Assembly: GCA_013396655.1 (NCBI GenBank)
Contig: WBMV01002681.1
Coordinates: forward strand, 1,612,001-1,676,000
Source: Campylorhamphus procurvoides
Taxonomy: Eukaryota > Chordata > Aves > Passeriformes > Dendrocolaptidae
Direction of reading: 5' to 3'
DNA: 64,000 nt
In this document: in pieces, positions 53,050 through 63,382 of the stretch
Layout of the letters: every line of letters starts with the position of its first letter
Position numbering within the stretch: the stretch's first letter is position 1
Made by a program: the position numbers and the translations under genes
The notes under the pieces: model-generated
Databases searched by the model: none
Told to the model about the DNA's origin: nothing
Seen by the model: the letters and a program-made list of their open reading frames with translations, nothing else

Positions 53050-54803
53050 GTCTGATTCAAATAGAAATTCAGTGCCTGGAGGTCAAGGGAAGCAATACTG
53101 TTAATAATCCATAGATTGCCATTTTACTGTATCACTTATAACAGAAAACAAATAGGAATAAACTGTGTTTGCAGAGACATTGATATATTATGCTTCACAA
53201 AGAATCAAGATCCTATGAGAAACTAAACTGACCCACAGAAACACCTCAAATAGATAGCTAAAAATATACATCATGGATATAAACATTCAGAATTACCATG
53301 GAGACCTTACACTCATTGCCTCTAAATGGTTGAAGGCATCTTAGAGATCATTGTGCAACTGGTGTCAAGAAAACAGCAGCAGCCCACAGTTTCAACAGCA
53401 TACAATAATTATAAGGCCAGCAGAGTTCAGCTAGTGTTAGAATCAAGATATTGTTAGAAAATTTCTCTCTTTTAGATCATCTCAGTTCATACTAAGCCTG
53501 CTTTACAAAAAGACTGGTTTTAGCTAACCAAGTCACTGAAGCAAAGGTGAACACACTTTCCTGACCTTCATTTACAAATTCATCCGTATGACACCCAACT
53601 CAATGATGTTACAATATCAAACAAACCTGGTAAAACTTCTAGGGAAATGACACTGAAACAGGTAAGGGATGAAAATGTTATGCTCCAAAGGAAAATATCC
53701 TAAATTATCATTCACAAAATGGTAGCAGAAGATTAGTTACAGGATTGATGGTACCTCTGGACTATGTGTAGTTAGTGTCTGAGATATCAGGCTTCACACC
53801 TTTATCTTGCTTGACCTAAATTCTGTAATTCTGTTATTTTTAGAAAGGACCTTGAAATACAGCACCTTGTGAGCCAGTCAGGAGCCCTGAGCACATTTTA
53901 AAAGGCTCAACACCCCTGCTAGCCTTCTCTTTTGTCAATGGACTCAGAGATTAATGCAGAGATTAGGTGGCTTTCTTAAATGAGGTATTGTTTTATTTCA
54001 GCAATAGGAAAACTGCAATGCATAAAATAATAAAGATTTTGAATCAAATAAGCAGTCTAAAAACACCTCTGTTTCCTAAGGTTCAATGCGTCTTGAAAAG
54101 ATGGGAAAAAACAGTTTCAAATCTTCTCTCCCTCCATACACCCCACAACCAACAACTGTACTTGACCTTCTCCTTTCGAACTATTCTGTCATCTTTAGCT
54201 CTTAATTCTGGTGGAGCAGCTGTGTAAATATAGCTGCAACAAAGAAACCATAATCTTCAAAGGCCAGGGACTATTGTCTCTTGCTTTTCAGAGTGTTTGC
54301 AAGCAGGTATTTAGCCTAGAAGTACTGTCTAGACTCCGTGCCTACTTTTTCTCCTTAGATTTTATGTTTGACTATGAATAAAATCAGTGACTACCCAGCC
54401 CTGTGGTGAGCAGGCAGCATCACCCACCCACCACTCCCTCACCTCACTCTAATCCAGCACCAATAGAACAGGACACCCTCATTTGCTGTGTGGGACTTTT
54501 TTTTTCAGCTAGGTCTTCAAAACTGCATTTTTGCCTCTTTACAGCTGGCATAAAAAGACTGACTAATGCTTTAAAGCATTAGGTAAGGTACCAGCTATTG
54601 GCCCTTTAGTTTGTTCTCACATAGGCAGGATAGCCCTGGGAGCCCACATGACAACCCCCGGCATCACCCTGCTGCGAAGCCAGGCTGTGTATTTCCCTCA
54701 GCTTATTCACGCAGCTCCACAGTCTCATACTGCTCCTAAAAATAATCACAGCCTGCAGAGCAGCACGAGGGGCAGGCCTCCACACACCTATGTCAGTCAG
54801 GAT

Positions 54804-54825
54804 AAAAAAGAAAAAAAAAAAAAAA
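54804..54825 (+). repeat. Poly(A) tract
   Basis: A6, a single G, then A15. Confidence 0.85.
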
Positions 54826-55300
54826 GTGCTTTCCTCATCCCTCAGCCTAAACAAGCATCTTCCTACACATCCCTCCCAGCAGCAAAAAGGGCTGTTTTGG
54901 CTTGTGGACACGAATCTATCAGAGCAGGCTGTAAACTGTGACCCTCTCGAAAGATGAGTCATCCACCAGTAAAGTGAAAACACTGATCCTATAAGCACTG
55001 ATTCATGCCTAGATTTCTCTCTCAGAAGTTAGGCAGCACTATGAGCAAACATTTGCTAGCCTTCATGTGCTGCAATCTGACAGCTGACTCAAGACTGCAT
55101 GTCAGGGCTGGTGCCCTACATATATGTATACTGGATAAGATTGCCTATGTTTTCGATATTCTGCCTTACCAAGTCCTTTGTAATAACTAAATCCTCCTCC
55201 CATGTCAAGAATGACACTCAGTTCTCAACAAAAAGTTACAGCCAGACACTAATTAACCCCTGCTATTTGTAAACAAATAATCCAAGATGAAGATGAAGAG

Positions 55301-55338
55301 CAACTCCGCCAAGATGAAGGCAACTCCGCCAAGAAGGC
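55301..55338 (+). repeat. 20-bp tandem duplication
   Basis: Unit caactccgccaagatgaagg (55301-55320) is followed at once by caactccgccaagaaggc (55321-55338). The preceding ccaagatgaagatgaagag looks like a partial third copy. A short inverted repeat (AAGGCAG, two bases, CTGCCTT) overlaps its right end. Confidence 0.85.
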
Positions 55339-58300
55339 AGAACTGCCTTCACTAAGACCTGCAGGGGTCTGACTGCTTTCAGCTCCTCTCTGCTCTGTGG
55401 CTACCGAGTCCTGGGTAATGAACTCCTGCACCACCAAAGTGCTGTGTAAAGTGGTACAGAAGCACCACATCAGGCTGCGAACCACGGACTGGCTGTGGGT
55501 ATTGCTTTCCACACAAAGGATCAATCACGTCTCAGTATAACATAAAAATTTGAAACGAGAAATGTTTCACCTATCACCTGGCTGAAAACCTGTGTTTTTT
55601 CTGTAATGCAACTTAAAAGTGATGTTAGAACCTGAAGGAATGTCACCATCCTACATTATCTTTCCTAGCTGAAACAGTCCTGAGCTAACACACAGTTATG
55701 CAGCAAGAAAACAGAGACCAGATCCTGAAGGCTGGTTAACTGTAAACGATTGCACGTGCATAAACAGCTGAGGGAATGCCATACCAACGTTTGTAAGCTA
55801 AAACAACAGTGATATGGTTACAAGATTTTGTGGTTTGTTCAATAGTGCTGCACTAATTTAAATGCAATTCCTTACCTCAAATCAGCTTAAGATATTTACC
55901 TAGAATCTTGAAGAACAGAGAATCACGTGTAGCCCTTTCAGCAAACAGTATTTTAAATTTTAAGACGCATGACTCCAGAATTGTAACAAAATCACACCTG
56001 CTTATTTAGCTCCTCTAAGGATTTTCTTACACATACCAGTATTTAGGCCAGAACTGACGACTCATCATACACAAGAAAGTGAACCCTGGCTGGCAGGACT
56101 GTGCCAGCAGAAACTCAATCAGTTAAGATACTGAATGTTCTACTGCAATCACCGTTTTGTTTGTAGTTGAAGACTTTGTCATAGTGATACAAAACAGAGT
56201 TTCAGAGGTATAGCTACACTTATGTATTGTACTCAGAATGGTTACTGTAAAATTGCAGCAAAACAGTTCCAGTACAGATAAAGGTATAGCTTGAAAGTAA
56301 AACTCATCCCCCAAAGTCTTCTACTTCTCAGTATTAACACCAACCACCATAACATTTTAGAAACACTACCCTCCACCTTCTCTTTTTTCTCCAGAATGCT
56401 AGAGTACAGATCAGTCACAACTCTGTAATTAAAATCATTCCCTGTTGTTTTTATGTATAGAAGACTTTAGGGAGACTGCCACCACATAAAACACTAGCAT
56501 GTTTAATATGCAAAACAAAATACAGATTTTTTTTTTTTTAAGCACTATGTCTTTTCAACTATTCCCAATAGAAGCCTAATGAATACTGAAAATGAAGCAA
56601 TTAGTATTTGGTATCACAGTTTGTTTACTGGGTACAGAGAGCCAGCCTGCCATCTCACCAGCCTTAGCCTAGTAGTATAGTACATCTGATAGGAAGGAAA
56701 ATATTAGCCAGATGTTACCAGTTACATCCCAAATTCACAGGGCTCAGCACCACTAATACAGCTTTTTCCTCCAGACTAATAGCAACCTACATTTTGATGT
56801 GCCATTGGTTACATAAACAGAAATGAAAATATCAGGGTTTTGAGACACACGATTGGATATTCTTTTTCAAACTTAGCCATTTTCATTTGCAGGCTAAACA
56901 AAGGTCATCTTGTCTATATTTGGATCCTGAAACTAATTAGAAGCTTCCCATCTGAACATATGCTACTCACTGCTGTAAAATCCAAGGAGGAAATTCGTCC
57001 AGGGCTTAAGTACACGTGAATCCCTCAGACAGCTTCAGATACATGAGCTTAAAGACACTAAATCAAGTACCACCTGTGAGTACATGTGATATATGCCCAG
57101 CATTGCCTATTAAACGTTGCACATAACACAAAATAGGTTCAGCTATATAAAAGATTTTTCAAATTATACAAGATTCATCACTTCGGAGTCACTGCAACTA
57201 GTATTTCTTCTGTGAATATACAGACATGCCACTGATCTTAAGTTTTCAATGAGATAACTCCAATTTCTAACACCATGGCATTTATGAACCTCAACCTATT
57301 TATAAGACTTTGGTTTTCAACCCCCAAACAGCTTCTAATAATAGCAGAACTATGTGCACAGAGGTCAATGAGAATGTATCACTGCAGTACAAGAAGTCAG
57401 ACACCTTCTCTCTGCAGGTTTGTTTTGAATTGTTTATTGAGGTTTAAGAAGTCATCCACATTTCTATAAATATAGACATTACTTGAGTAAGTGACTTACA
57501 ATGTCACCAGTGCAGGTACATATATAACCAACATACAAAAGCTCCACTGGAAGCTACTTCAGTTTATTCAAAAAGGACCAAGATGTCATTAAAAAAACCC
57601 CAAACAGCTGTCACTTTCAGTTACTAAAGACACTAAAGTGCATTTTTGTTACCTCCTGGTCGAACAGCTGATGGTTAAAAAGCTTGATTTTTTTTTTTTT
57701 TTAAAACATAGCTAAGTTACATCAATTGACATTCAGATTTGTAGCTGTCATCCTCCTGATACATGGCAGCAGAAGAAAAATGTATTACTTTGCTGGTTGA
57801 GAGGAGGAAATAGATTTTGCTATTTTTACTTTTTTTTCTAACCCGGTATTTCCAACAAAAGTTTAAAGATAATCTAACATTCTGATGAATTTTTACAGCA
57901 CCACTAAAGTTAGTCTTAAAAATCCAGGCTCTGTTTTAGCCCTTTTAATTGCCAACCAAGTATCTAGAGAGTCACTTGAAGCTCTGTACCAGTAAGAAAA
58001 ACTACCCTCCCTTTTCCGTCAAGCACTATCCTGCCCAGTTAACACTGTTTGCACACTCTGTAAACAAGAACAGCTTAAAGCATAATTAAAGCAGAACACA
58101 GGCCCGTCTTGAAAATCTTCTTTCCTCTTTCCCTCCCCCCCCCACTCCTGTCCCCGGTAGAGTCTAATGTTTGAGTGTATAAAGCATTATTACATTCCTA
58201 ACCACAAAATACTGTAAGAGTCACAATAAAAAAAGCATACATTGAAAGTGACATAGCAATACCACTTTAATAAAATGGGGTATTTTGGGGAGATACAAGA

Positions 58301-58949
58301 TGCAGTCTACTAATTTTAACTTCATCTTTACTTTGTTATACTGCCAAGAAAGTCACCAGTAGAGCGAAGAATGCCACACTGGTTAGAACCACAGCACCCA
58401 GAGCTGTTCTCTATAGCTCCTTCACTGCAATACATTGACTTTTGTTTTTGTACTAGGAGGACAAAATACCATTCAGAAATAAATTACTAATTTTGAGGAA
58501 CAATTTAAACCTGATTAGCACTGTATAGTGATTAATGGCTACTTCTAAAAAACAAAACCCTTACATACCAAAAAACATGCTGTATGTTGGGAAACCACTT
58601 TTTCATGCTCCAGTGTGGTGTTTACATTTGTTACTTATCAGTCTTTCTTTTATCAGTTGAAGAATTCACAGCACTTGAAATTTCAGCTATTTGACCTGAA
58701 CATGATTTAATTTCAAAAAGTGCCGAATTAAAAGAAAACCCCTACACGTGTGGCCAAGCTTTCATAGAAATCCCCAAATAAGGTAAAAAACAGCCTCAAT
58801 GAAATTACGGGTTACTAGCCTTATACATGTTTTTAAAGCTGTATAGTGTTCACCTAAGCACTCCGCTTACGAGCATTTGAAAGTTTAAAAACACAAACAC
58901 CTTCAACGCAAACTGCTTGCAGAGGGCACCCTCAAACATATGAGTACAA

Positions 58950-59258
58950 CACTAAGCAGAAAACCCTCGTTTTATTTGGCTATTTAGACATCCATTTCCT
59001 GATAGCATTACATCGTCTATTAGGGCTTCTGAAATAATACAGAGCCATAAAACTCCGAAGAGATTAGTTGAAAAAAAACCCCTAAAAATAAAGTTCTACA
59101 ACTGCACAGCCTTCCTTCCACACAGCAAGGTTGTGCAACTGATTGTTTAACGTAACTAAGCTTAAGGGCATCCAAACAGGCAGGCCTGGGTTTGGAAGCT
59201 GTCTTACGTCAAATTTTGACCATGTAACTACTCTAAAATAGAAAGGTCAAAATAGAAC
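58950..59258 (-). other. ARL4A: ARL4A 3' untranslated region (minimal estimate)
   Basis: This is the sequence after the stop codon, on the minus strand, up to the cleavage region expected for the first canonical poly(A) signal (58971-58976). It is AT-rich and CpG-poor, a sharp change from the coding exon. Other ARL4A transcripts may run further left: further hexamers on the minus strand are ATTAAA near 58706 and 58265 and AATAAA near 57563 and 57433. The true end cannot be fixed without RNA data. Confidence 0.5.
58971..58976 (-). terminator. ARL4A: Candidate poly(A) signal AATAAA of ARL4A
   Basis: The plus strand TTTATT reads AATAAA on the minus strand, about 283 bases after the stop codon. 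Downstream on the minus strand comes a T/GT-rich stretch (tttctgcttagtgttgtact), the usual downstream element of a cleavage site. It is the first canonical hexamer after the stop. Confidence 0.45.
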
Positions 59259-59861
59259 TCATCTCTTCTTTTTCTGTTGCCTCAACATTTTCCTTCGCTT
59301 AATTATCATATCATGTAGTTTCTCCAGTCCCTCTTTGAGTCCGTCTCCAATGATTGCACAGGTAGGTTGCAAATGCCAGGGTGTCGAAGAACTCAGCTCA
59401 CTCATTGCTAACATTTTCTCGATTTCAGAAAGGGACAGAGAGTTCCTCAGGTCCTGCTTGTTAGCAATGATAAGGACAGGCACTCCTTGATTCTCAGATA
59501 TCCGAGTAATCTTATGAAGTTCTGTTTTGGCCTCCTCCATCCTCTCAACATCGACGGAGTCCACTACAAACACGATGCCATCGGTGCACCTCGTGTAAGA
59601 CTTCCACAGCGGCCTCAGCTTCTCCTGGCCGCCCACATCCCAGAAGTGGAAAGTGACCGTCTTCGAGTTACCCAGAGTCACTTTGATTTTCTCCGTATTA
59701 AATCCTTTAGTGGGGACAGTGTTGACGAACTCATTGAATTGCAATCTGTAGAGTACCGTCGTCTTTCCAGCGCAGTCCAACCCCAGGATGACGATGTGAA
59801 AGCTCTGGAAGGAAGGCAGGCTGGAGAGGATCGGCGTCTGGTCCGAGAGTCCATTCCCCAT
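59259..59861 (-). CDS. ARL4A: ADP-ribosylation factor-like protein 4A (small GTPase)
   Basis: This frame encodes an intact 200-residue ARL4-group GTPase, nearly identical to the mammalian ARL4A I know. Residue 2 is Gly in MGNGLSDQ, the N-myristoylation site. The P-loop is GLDCAGKT (27-34), the switch I Thr is T51 in PTKGFN, switch II is WDVGGQE (74-80) with Q79, the guanine-specificity motif is NKQD (134-137), and TCAIIGDG (167-174) takes the place of the usual SAK loop. The C-terminus is polybasic ([12 protein letters not shown], 189-200), which serves plasma-membrane binding and nuclear targeting. In the family, ARL4A recruits cytohesin-2/ARNO and ELMO to the plasma membrane for ARF6 and actin signalling and binds the golgin GCC185. 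I chose the ATG at 59861 because it starts the conserved N-terminus and has G at -3 and G at +4. An in-frame ATG 27 codons upstream (59942) precedes a probable splice acceptor and is not coding. A single coding exon is normal for this gene. Confidence 0.97.
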   Translation of the reverse strand: MGNGLSDQTPILSSLPSFQSFHIVILGLDCAGKTTVLYRLQFNEFVNTVPTKGFNTEKIKVTLGNSKTVTFHFWDVGGQEKLRPLWKSYTRCTDGIVFVVDSVDVERMEEAKTELHKITRISENQGVPVLIIANKQDLRNSLSLSEIEKMLAMSELSSSTPWHLQPTCAIIGDGLKEGLEKLHDMIIKRRKMLRQQKKKR

Positions 59862-59927
59862 TGCCAGCAGGGAAGGTGACAGCAGGCTGCCACGACCAGA
59901 GGCGGCTCCCGCGGCTGCGCTCGGATC

Positions 59928-59951
59928 CTGCCAACGACACAAGGGCGTCAG
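59928..59951 (-). other. ARL4A: Probable 3' splice site and branch point of the 5'-UTR intron of ARL4A
   Basis: On the minus strand the sequence reads CTGAC (59951-59947, a branch-point match with its A at 59948), then a T-containing stretch ending in TTGGCAG, with AG at 59929-59928. The exon would start at 59927, leaving 66 bases of 5' UTR before the start codon. ARL4A genes typically have a non-coding first exon, so an acceptor here fits. The pyrimidine tract is weak, so a transcript is needed to confirm it. Confidence 0.5.
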
Positions 59952-60053
59952 ATCCCGCGCCGCCCGCGCCGGACACAGCGCCGCCGCCCCGACTGCGGGG
60001 GTGACTGCGGGGGCGGCCGCGGGCAGCGGCGCGGATCACCACACGCCCGCCTG

Positions 60054-60797
60054 NNNNNNNNNNNNNNNNNNNNNNNNNNNNNNNNNNNNNNNNNNNNNNN
60101 NNNNNNNNNNNNNNNNNNNNNNNNNNNNNNNNNNNNNNNNNNNNNNNNNNNNNNNNNNNNNNNNNNNNNNNNNNNNNNNNNNNNNNNNNNNNNNNNNNNN
60201 NNNNNNNNNNNNNNNNNNNNNNNNNNNNNNNNNNNNNNNNNNNNNNNNNNNNNNNNNNNNNNNNNNNNNNNNNNNNNNNNNNNNNNNNNNNNNNNNNNNN
60301 NNNNNNNNNNNNNNNNNNNNNNNNNNNNNNNNNNNNNNNNNNNNNNNNNNNNNNNNNNNNNNNNNNNNNNNNNNNNNNNNNNNNNNNNNNNNNNNNNNNN
60401 NNNNNNNNNNNNNNNNNNNNNNNNNNNNNNNNNNNNNNNNNNNNNNNNNNNNNNNNNNNNNNNNNNNNNNNNNNNNNNNNNNNNNNNNNNNNNNNNNNNN
60501 NNNNNNNNNNNNNNNNNNNNNNNNNNNNNNNNNNNNNNNNNNNNNNNNNNNNNNNNNNNNNNNNNNNNNNNNNNNNNNNNNNNNNNNNNNNNNNNNNNNN
60601 NNNNNNNNNNNNNNNNNNNNNNNNNNNNNNNNNNNNNNNNNNNNNNNNNNNNNNNNNNNNNNNNNNNNNNNNNNNNNNNNNNNNNNNNNNNNNNNNNNNN
60701 NNNNNNNNNNNNNNNNNNNNNNNNNNNNNNNNNNNNNNNNNNNNNNNNNNNNNNNNNNNNNNNNNNNNNNNNNNNNNNNNNNNNNNNNNNNNNNNNN
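60054..60797. other. Assembly gap, 744 N
   Basis: A run of 744 N lies within the CpG island. The flanks are extremely GC-rich (gggcggccgcgggcagcggc on the left; ccgcgcgagcggcagcgccc on the right), the usual reason for sequencing dropout in birds. The CCAAT boxes at 60851-60944 read in the ARL4A direction and would place a start site 60-120 bases further along the minus strand. The start, the non-coding first exon and its donor site are therefore probably hidden here. Translated frames crossing the gap should be ignored. Confidence 0.95.
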
Positions 60798-60833
60798 CCG
60801 CGCGAGCGGCAGCGCCCCCCGCAGGCCTCCGCG

Positions 60834-60972
60834 CCCCGCCCCGTGCGCTCATTGGGTGAGCACCCTCCTGCTGAGGCCCCATGCGCTCATTGGGTGCTGG
60901 CGCTGTCACTCCACCCCCCTGCTGCGGCTCCGTGCGCTCATTGGGTGCTGGCGCTGTGGCCCCGCCCCCGCC
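60834..60972 (-). promoter_or_regulatory. ARL4A: ARL4A proximal promoter: three repeated CCAAT boxes flanked by GC boxes
   Basis: A 15-bp core tgcgctcattgggtg occurs three times without change (60844-60858, 60882-60896, 60933-60947). On the minus strand each contains CCAAT (plus ATTGG at 60851-60855, 60889-60893 and 60940-60944). The second and third copies also share the flanking gctggcgctgt and a preceding cctgctg-ggc-cc block, so the structure is a partly degenerate tandem repeat with periods of 38 and 51 bp. GC boxes (ccccgcccc) lie at 60834-60842 and about 60960-60972. NF-Y plus Sp1 binding is the expected reading. The orientation and the nearby gap point to ARL4A transcription. Confidence 0.65.
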
Positions 60973-61066
60973 GGCCCGGGGCCGTTGGGCGGTGCCTCCT
61001 GGCCGCGCAGTCGCGGTTCGGCCGGGCCGCGAACGGGGTGGGGCTGTCGGGAGCGACCCGGGCCGC

Positions 61067-61104
61067 AGAGGGGCCGTCGGGGGGGGTGTCCGCGGGGGGG
61101 GGGG
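61067..61104 (+). other. G-run cluster with G-quadruplex potential
   Basis: The plus strand has G4 (near 61070), five bases, G8 (61079-61086), seven bases, and G11 (61094-61104). These runs can supply four or more G-tracts within about 38 bases with short loops. It sits in the CpG island upstream of the CCAAT repeat with respect to ARL4A. Confidence 0.6.
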
Positions 61105-61330
61105 ACGTGTTACGGGAACACAAATCCCCGGGGCCCGGCTCTCACCGCGCCTACTGTGCCTGCCTTTCGCCGGTCCCCGCGAGACGGGAGGCACGGACCA
61201 GGAGGAGCCGGGAATAACGGAGGGGAGGAGGCGGTCCCGGTGGGCGCCTGGCACACGGAGGTGGCAGCAGCGCTCGGGTCTCAGTGGACACGCACGGCAC
61301 TTAGCCTGGTTACCGCGAATGTTTCCCACA

Positions 61331-61792
61331 GCACAGGGATGTGCTAAGTTATTCTTCGTTTTAATATCGCAGCCGGGTTTGAGCAGTGAAGTCTTTCCCA
61401 GAACTAATTACTAATGTCTGAGAACACATTTACTGTTTCCAGAGCCTACAGGTTTTAGAGGAGGCCTAGAGGAGTCCTTTGTCTCAGATGTTTTTGCTGT
61501 CTTGCCATCGTACCTTCCCACATCCTTTTCCGCGTTCTGCCTCTGCCACCGTCGTTCTCGTCCAGCTGTGGCAATGCAGATGGTTGATGCTGGATGTACA
61601 CCAGCCCAGTGTAAACAGCACACAGAAGGATCAGAAACTGGCTTAAGAGCAGAGCGTACTACAAAAGTCTTCATCTATAACCCTGAGATAAAAAATTAAT
61701 AAATCGGTCTTTTTGATAATATGTTTAACTGGTAACAAAAGCTATTGAACTACTCTAGTCTACCAGTCCAGGTTTGTCCACTTTGTACTGCA
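61331..61792. other. Intergenic DNA between the CpG island and a CR1 copy
   Basis: GC content drops to background. Short open frames on both strands carry no domain. I see no exon of the expected upstream neighbour. Confidence 0.6.
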
Positions 61793-62005
61793 ATCATAGA
61801 ATCACAGAATGGTTTGGGTTGGAAGGGACCTTAAAGATGATCTAGTCCAACCCCGCTGCTGTGGGCAGGGACACCTTCCACGGGTCGAGGTGGCTCAGAG
61901 CTTCGTCCCACCTGGCCTTGAACACTTCCAGGGATGGGGCAGACACAGCTTCTCAGGGCAACTGTACAGGTCTTTGACCAGCTGGGCTCCAGTAAAAGAG
62001 AAAAA
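61793..62005 (-). mobile_element. CR1 LINE 3' end, well preserved
   Basis: The plus strand opens with atcatagaatcacagaatgg, the reverse complement of the CR1 terminal 8-bp repeats, then 'gttggaagggaccttaaaga', 'tctagtccaacccc', 'gggcagggacaccttccac', 'cacctggccttgaacacttc' and 'cagggatgggg'. This is the CR1 3' end on the minus strand, 5'-truncated after about 210 bases. The match is closer than in the other CR1 pieces of this window and retains CpG sites, so the copy is probably the youngest here. Confidence 0.9.
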
Positions 62006-63267
62006 GGCCATTTTCAATACCAGTCTTGCCTTTTTTTTTTTATTGAGGACTTTGAGATTTCTTGGTGTGGCTGCTGAAAAGGGATGAAATGATACGAATA
62101 TTCAGGCAATCATATTTCTTTTTTTCCCTTTTGAAAGCATTGTACTCTCTATTTTAAATCACAGAATTTTTTATTAAAAAAATGTAATTTAATAGTAAAG
62201 GGACATATAATAGCAAAAAAAATCCACTGTGTGCTGTAGGCAATGTTATGGAAAATTTTAAAATACCCATTGTAGTCCTACTAAAAATAGCAAAATTCTA
62301 ATTTGCTTACATCTGAAATTCATGTTTCACTGCTTTTATCTTTGTTAGTTATTTACATCCTGGTCTTGCAGGTGAGTTTCTTTGGAGGAAGTGGCCTGTT
62401 TGTATAGGAAGGTGATTTTACTTCTGTGGAAAGGAGGGGCAAGTTACTAGCCCTAAGGCCAACTGGTAATATTTCTGATTTGGCAATACTTTACACTACT
62501 TTTGCATAACATAAAGAACTGCACAGCATGCAAGGTAATAGAAAGGCATTTATAGTGACAGTAAAAGTGTGCCTTAATTATTTCATAGATGGTTTTCAGT
62601 AATTTTAAATTGGAGGAAACCAGCTAGAAATACCTTGTTAAGGAATATTACTGGAGATAATAGATTTATTCATAAAACTTGACAATCTGAAATAAATCAA
62701 ATTGACCTTTATCTCCACCTACAAAATTAACTATCCCCTATTTTTAATGGAAAAACAAGCCTATTAGATATTACAGTCTTCTAGACTGTAATGCCTGATT
62801 GTTACCCAGATCCATTCAAACTTTACACAGCTTTATAATAACACATTTTACAATTAATTCCACGAGGATGGATACTGCCTAGCTCCAACCCTTATTGGAG
62901 GTATTTTAATTTTAAACATAAAATGTATAAAGCTTGCCTTTATCTCTTGTTCTGCTTTAAAGCAGTCATTACATTATATTTTGGTGCCCTAGAAAAGGGT
63001 ACAGAACTGATGTTTTTCTAAGGTATAGCATATCCAACACACTAGGAGTTGGAATGTTGTAGATTATGCATTTTTTTGGAAGAAGAGTTTTATGACATCT
63101 GGGAGGTACTTTTAAGATTAGGTAGAACTAACATCTCCAGCAACATGAGCATACCTGTGTTTGTAAATATATACATGAAAATGATCCATGCTCTCCAGAA
63201 AATGCTTGGACATTCCCTACAGTTAATTTATCACATCTACCTGTTGTAACTTGCTATGAAGTGAATT
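62006..63267. other. Intergenic DNA, no gene seen
   Basis: AT-rich sequence with short T and A runs. No open frame of interest and no recognisable SCIN exon on the minus strand. Confidence 0.65.
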
Positions 63268-63382
63268 ATGAACTCTCTGGGACTGGGACTATTTTTCACT
63301 GTAAGTCTTCTCAGTGTTTTGCACCTTGATCTTAATTAATGCCTGTAGGCATTTCTGCAAAACAACTATTAAATAACAATCA
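63268..63382 (+). mobile_element. Possible ancient amniote retroposon tail
   Basis: The sequence 'aactctctgggactgggact' with 'atttttcactgtaag', 'cagtgttttgcacc', 'cctgtaggcatt' and 'ctattaaataacaat' follows the order of an old amniote retroposon 3' region that has 'agctctttggg-cagggact', 'tgtacagcgcctagcac', 'ctaggcgctac' and a terminal 'aataaataataa'. It is heavily decayed and the assignment rests on remembered consensus. Confidence 0.35.

Larger units (their letters stand above)
38276..58949. other. Gene-poor intergenic DNA proximal to the ARL4A 3' end
   Basis: No coding exon is supported. Open frames reach 130 codons (43807-44196 and 54606-54998) but lack domains and overlap other frames. 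Base composition is AT-rich with slightly more GC around 43.4-44.0, 46.2-47.3 and 54.6-55.5 kb, which may hold decayed repeats I cannot name. Very AT-rich, smooth-looking sequence at about 51.9-52.4 kb could be conserved non-coding DNA. The 3' UTR of ARL4A may extend into the right end of this segment if a more distal poly(A) site is used. Confidence 0.7.
59560..61330. promoter_or_regulatory. ARL4A: CpG island over the ARL4A 5' end
   Basis: CpG density rises abruptly within the coding exon, stays very high to about 61330, and falls to background beyond it. It is interrupted by the N gap. It contains many GC boxes, CCAAT boxes and G-runs and no TATA box, as expected of a broadly expressed, dispersed-start promoter. 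The island spans both sides of the probable start, so divergent antisense transcription to the right is possible. Long open frames over it on both strands, some running through the Ns, are artefacts of stop-poor GC-rich DNA. Confidence 0.85.

Noticed and set aside
59487..59879. A 130-codon plus-strand frame opposite ARL4A
   Set aside because: It is the antisense shadow of the conserved ARL4A coding exon.
59731..61329. A 532-codon minus-strand frame and a 448-codon plus-strand frame around the assembly gap
   Set aside because: Both consist largely of N translated as X plus GC-rich island sequence with few stop codons. The minus frame runs antisense-shifted to ARL4A. Neither shows a domain.
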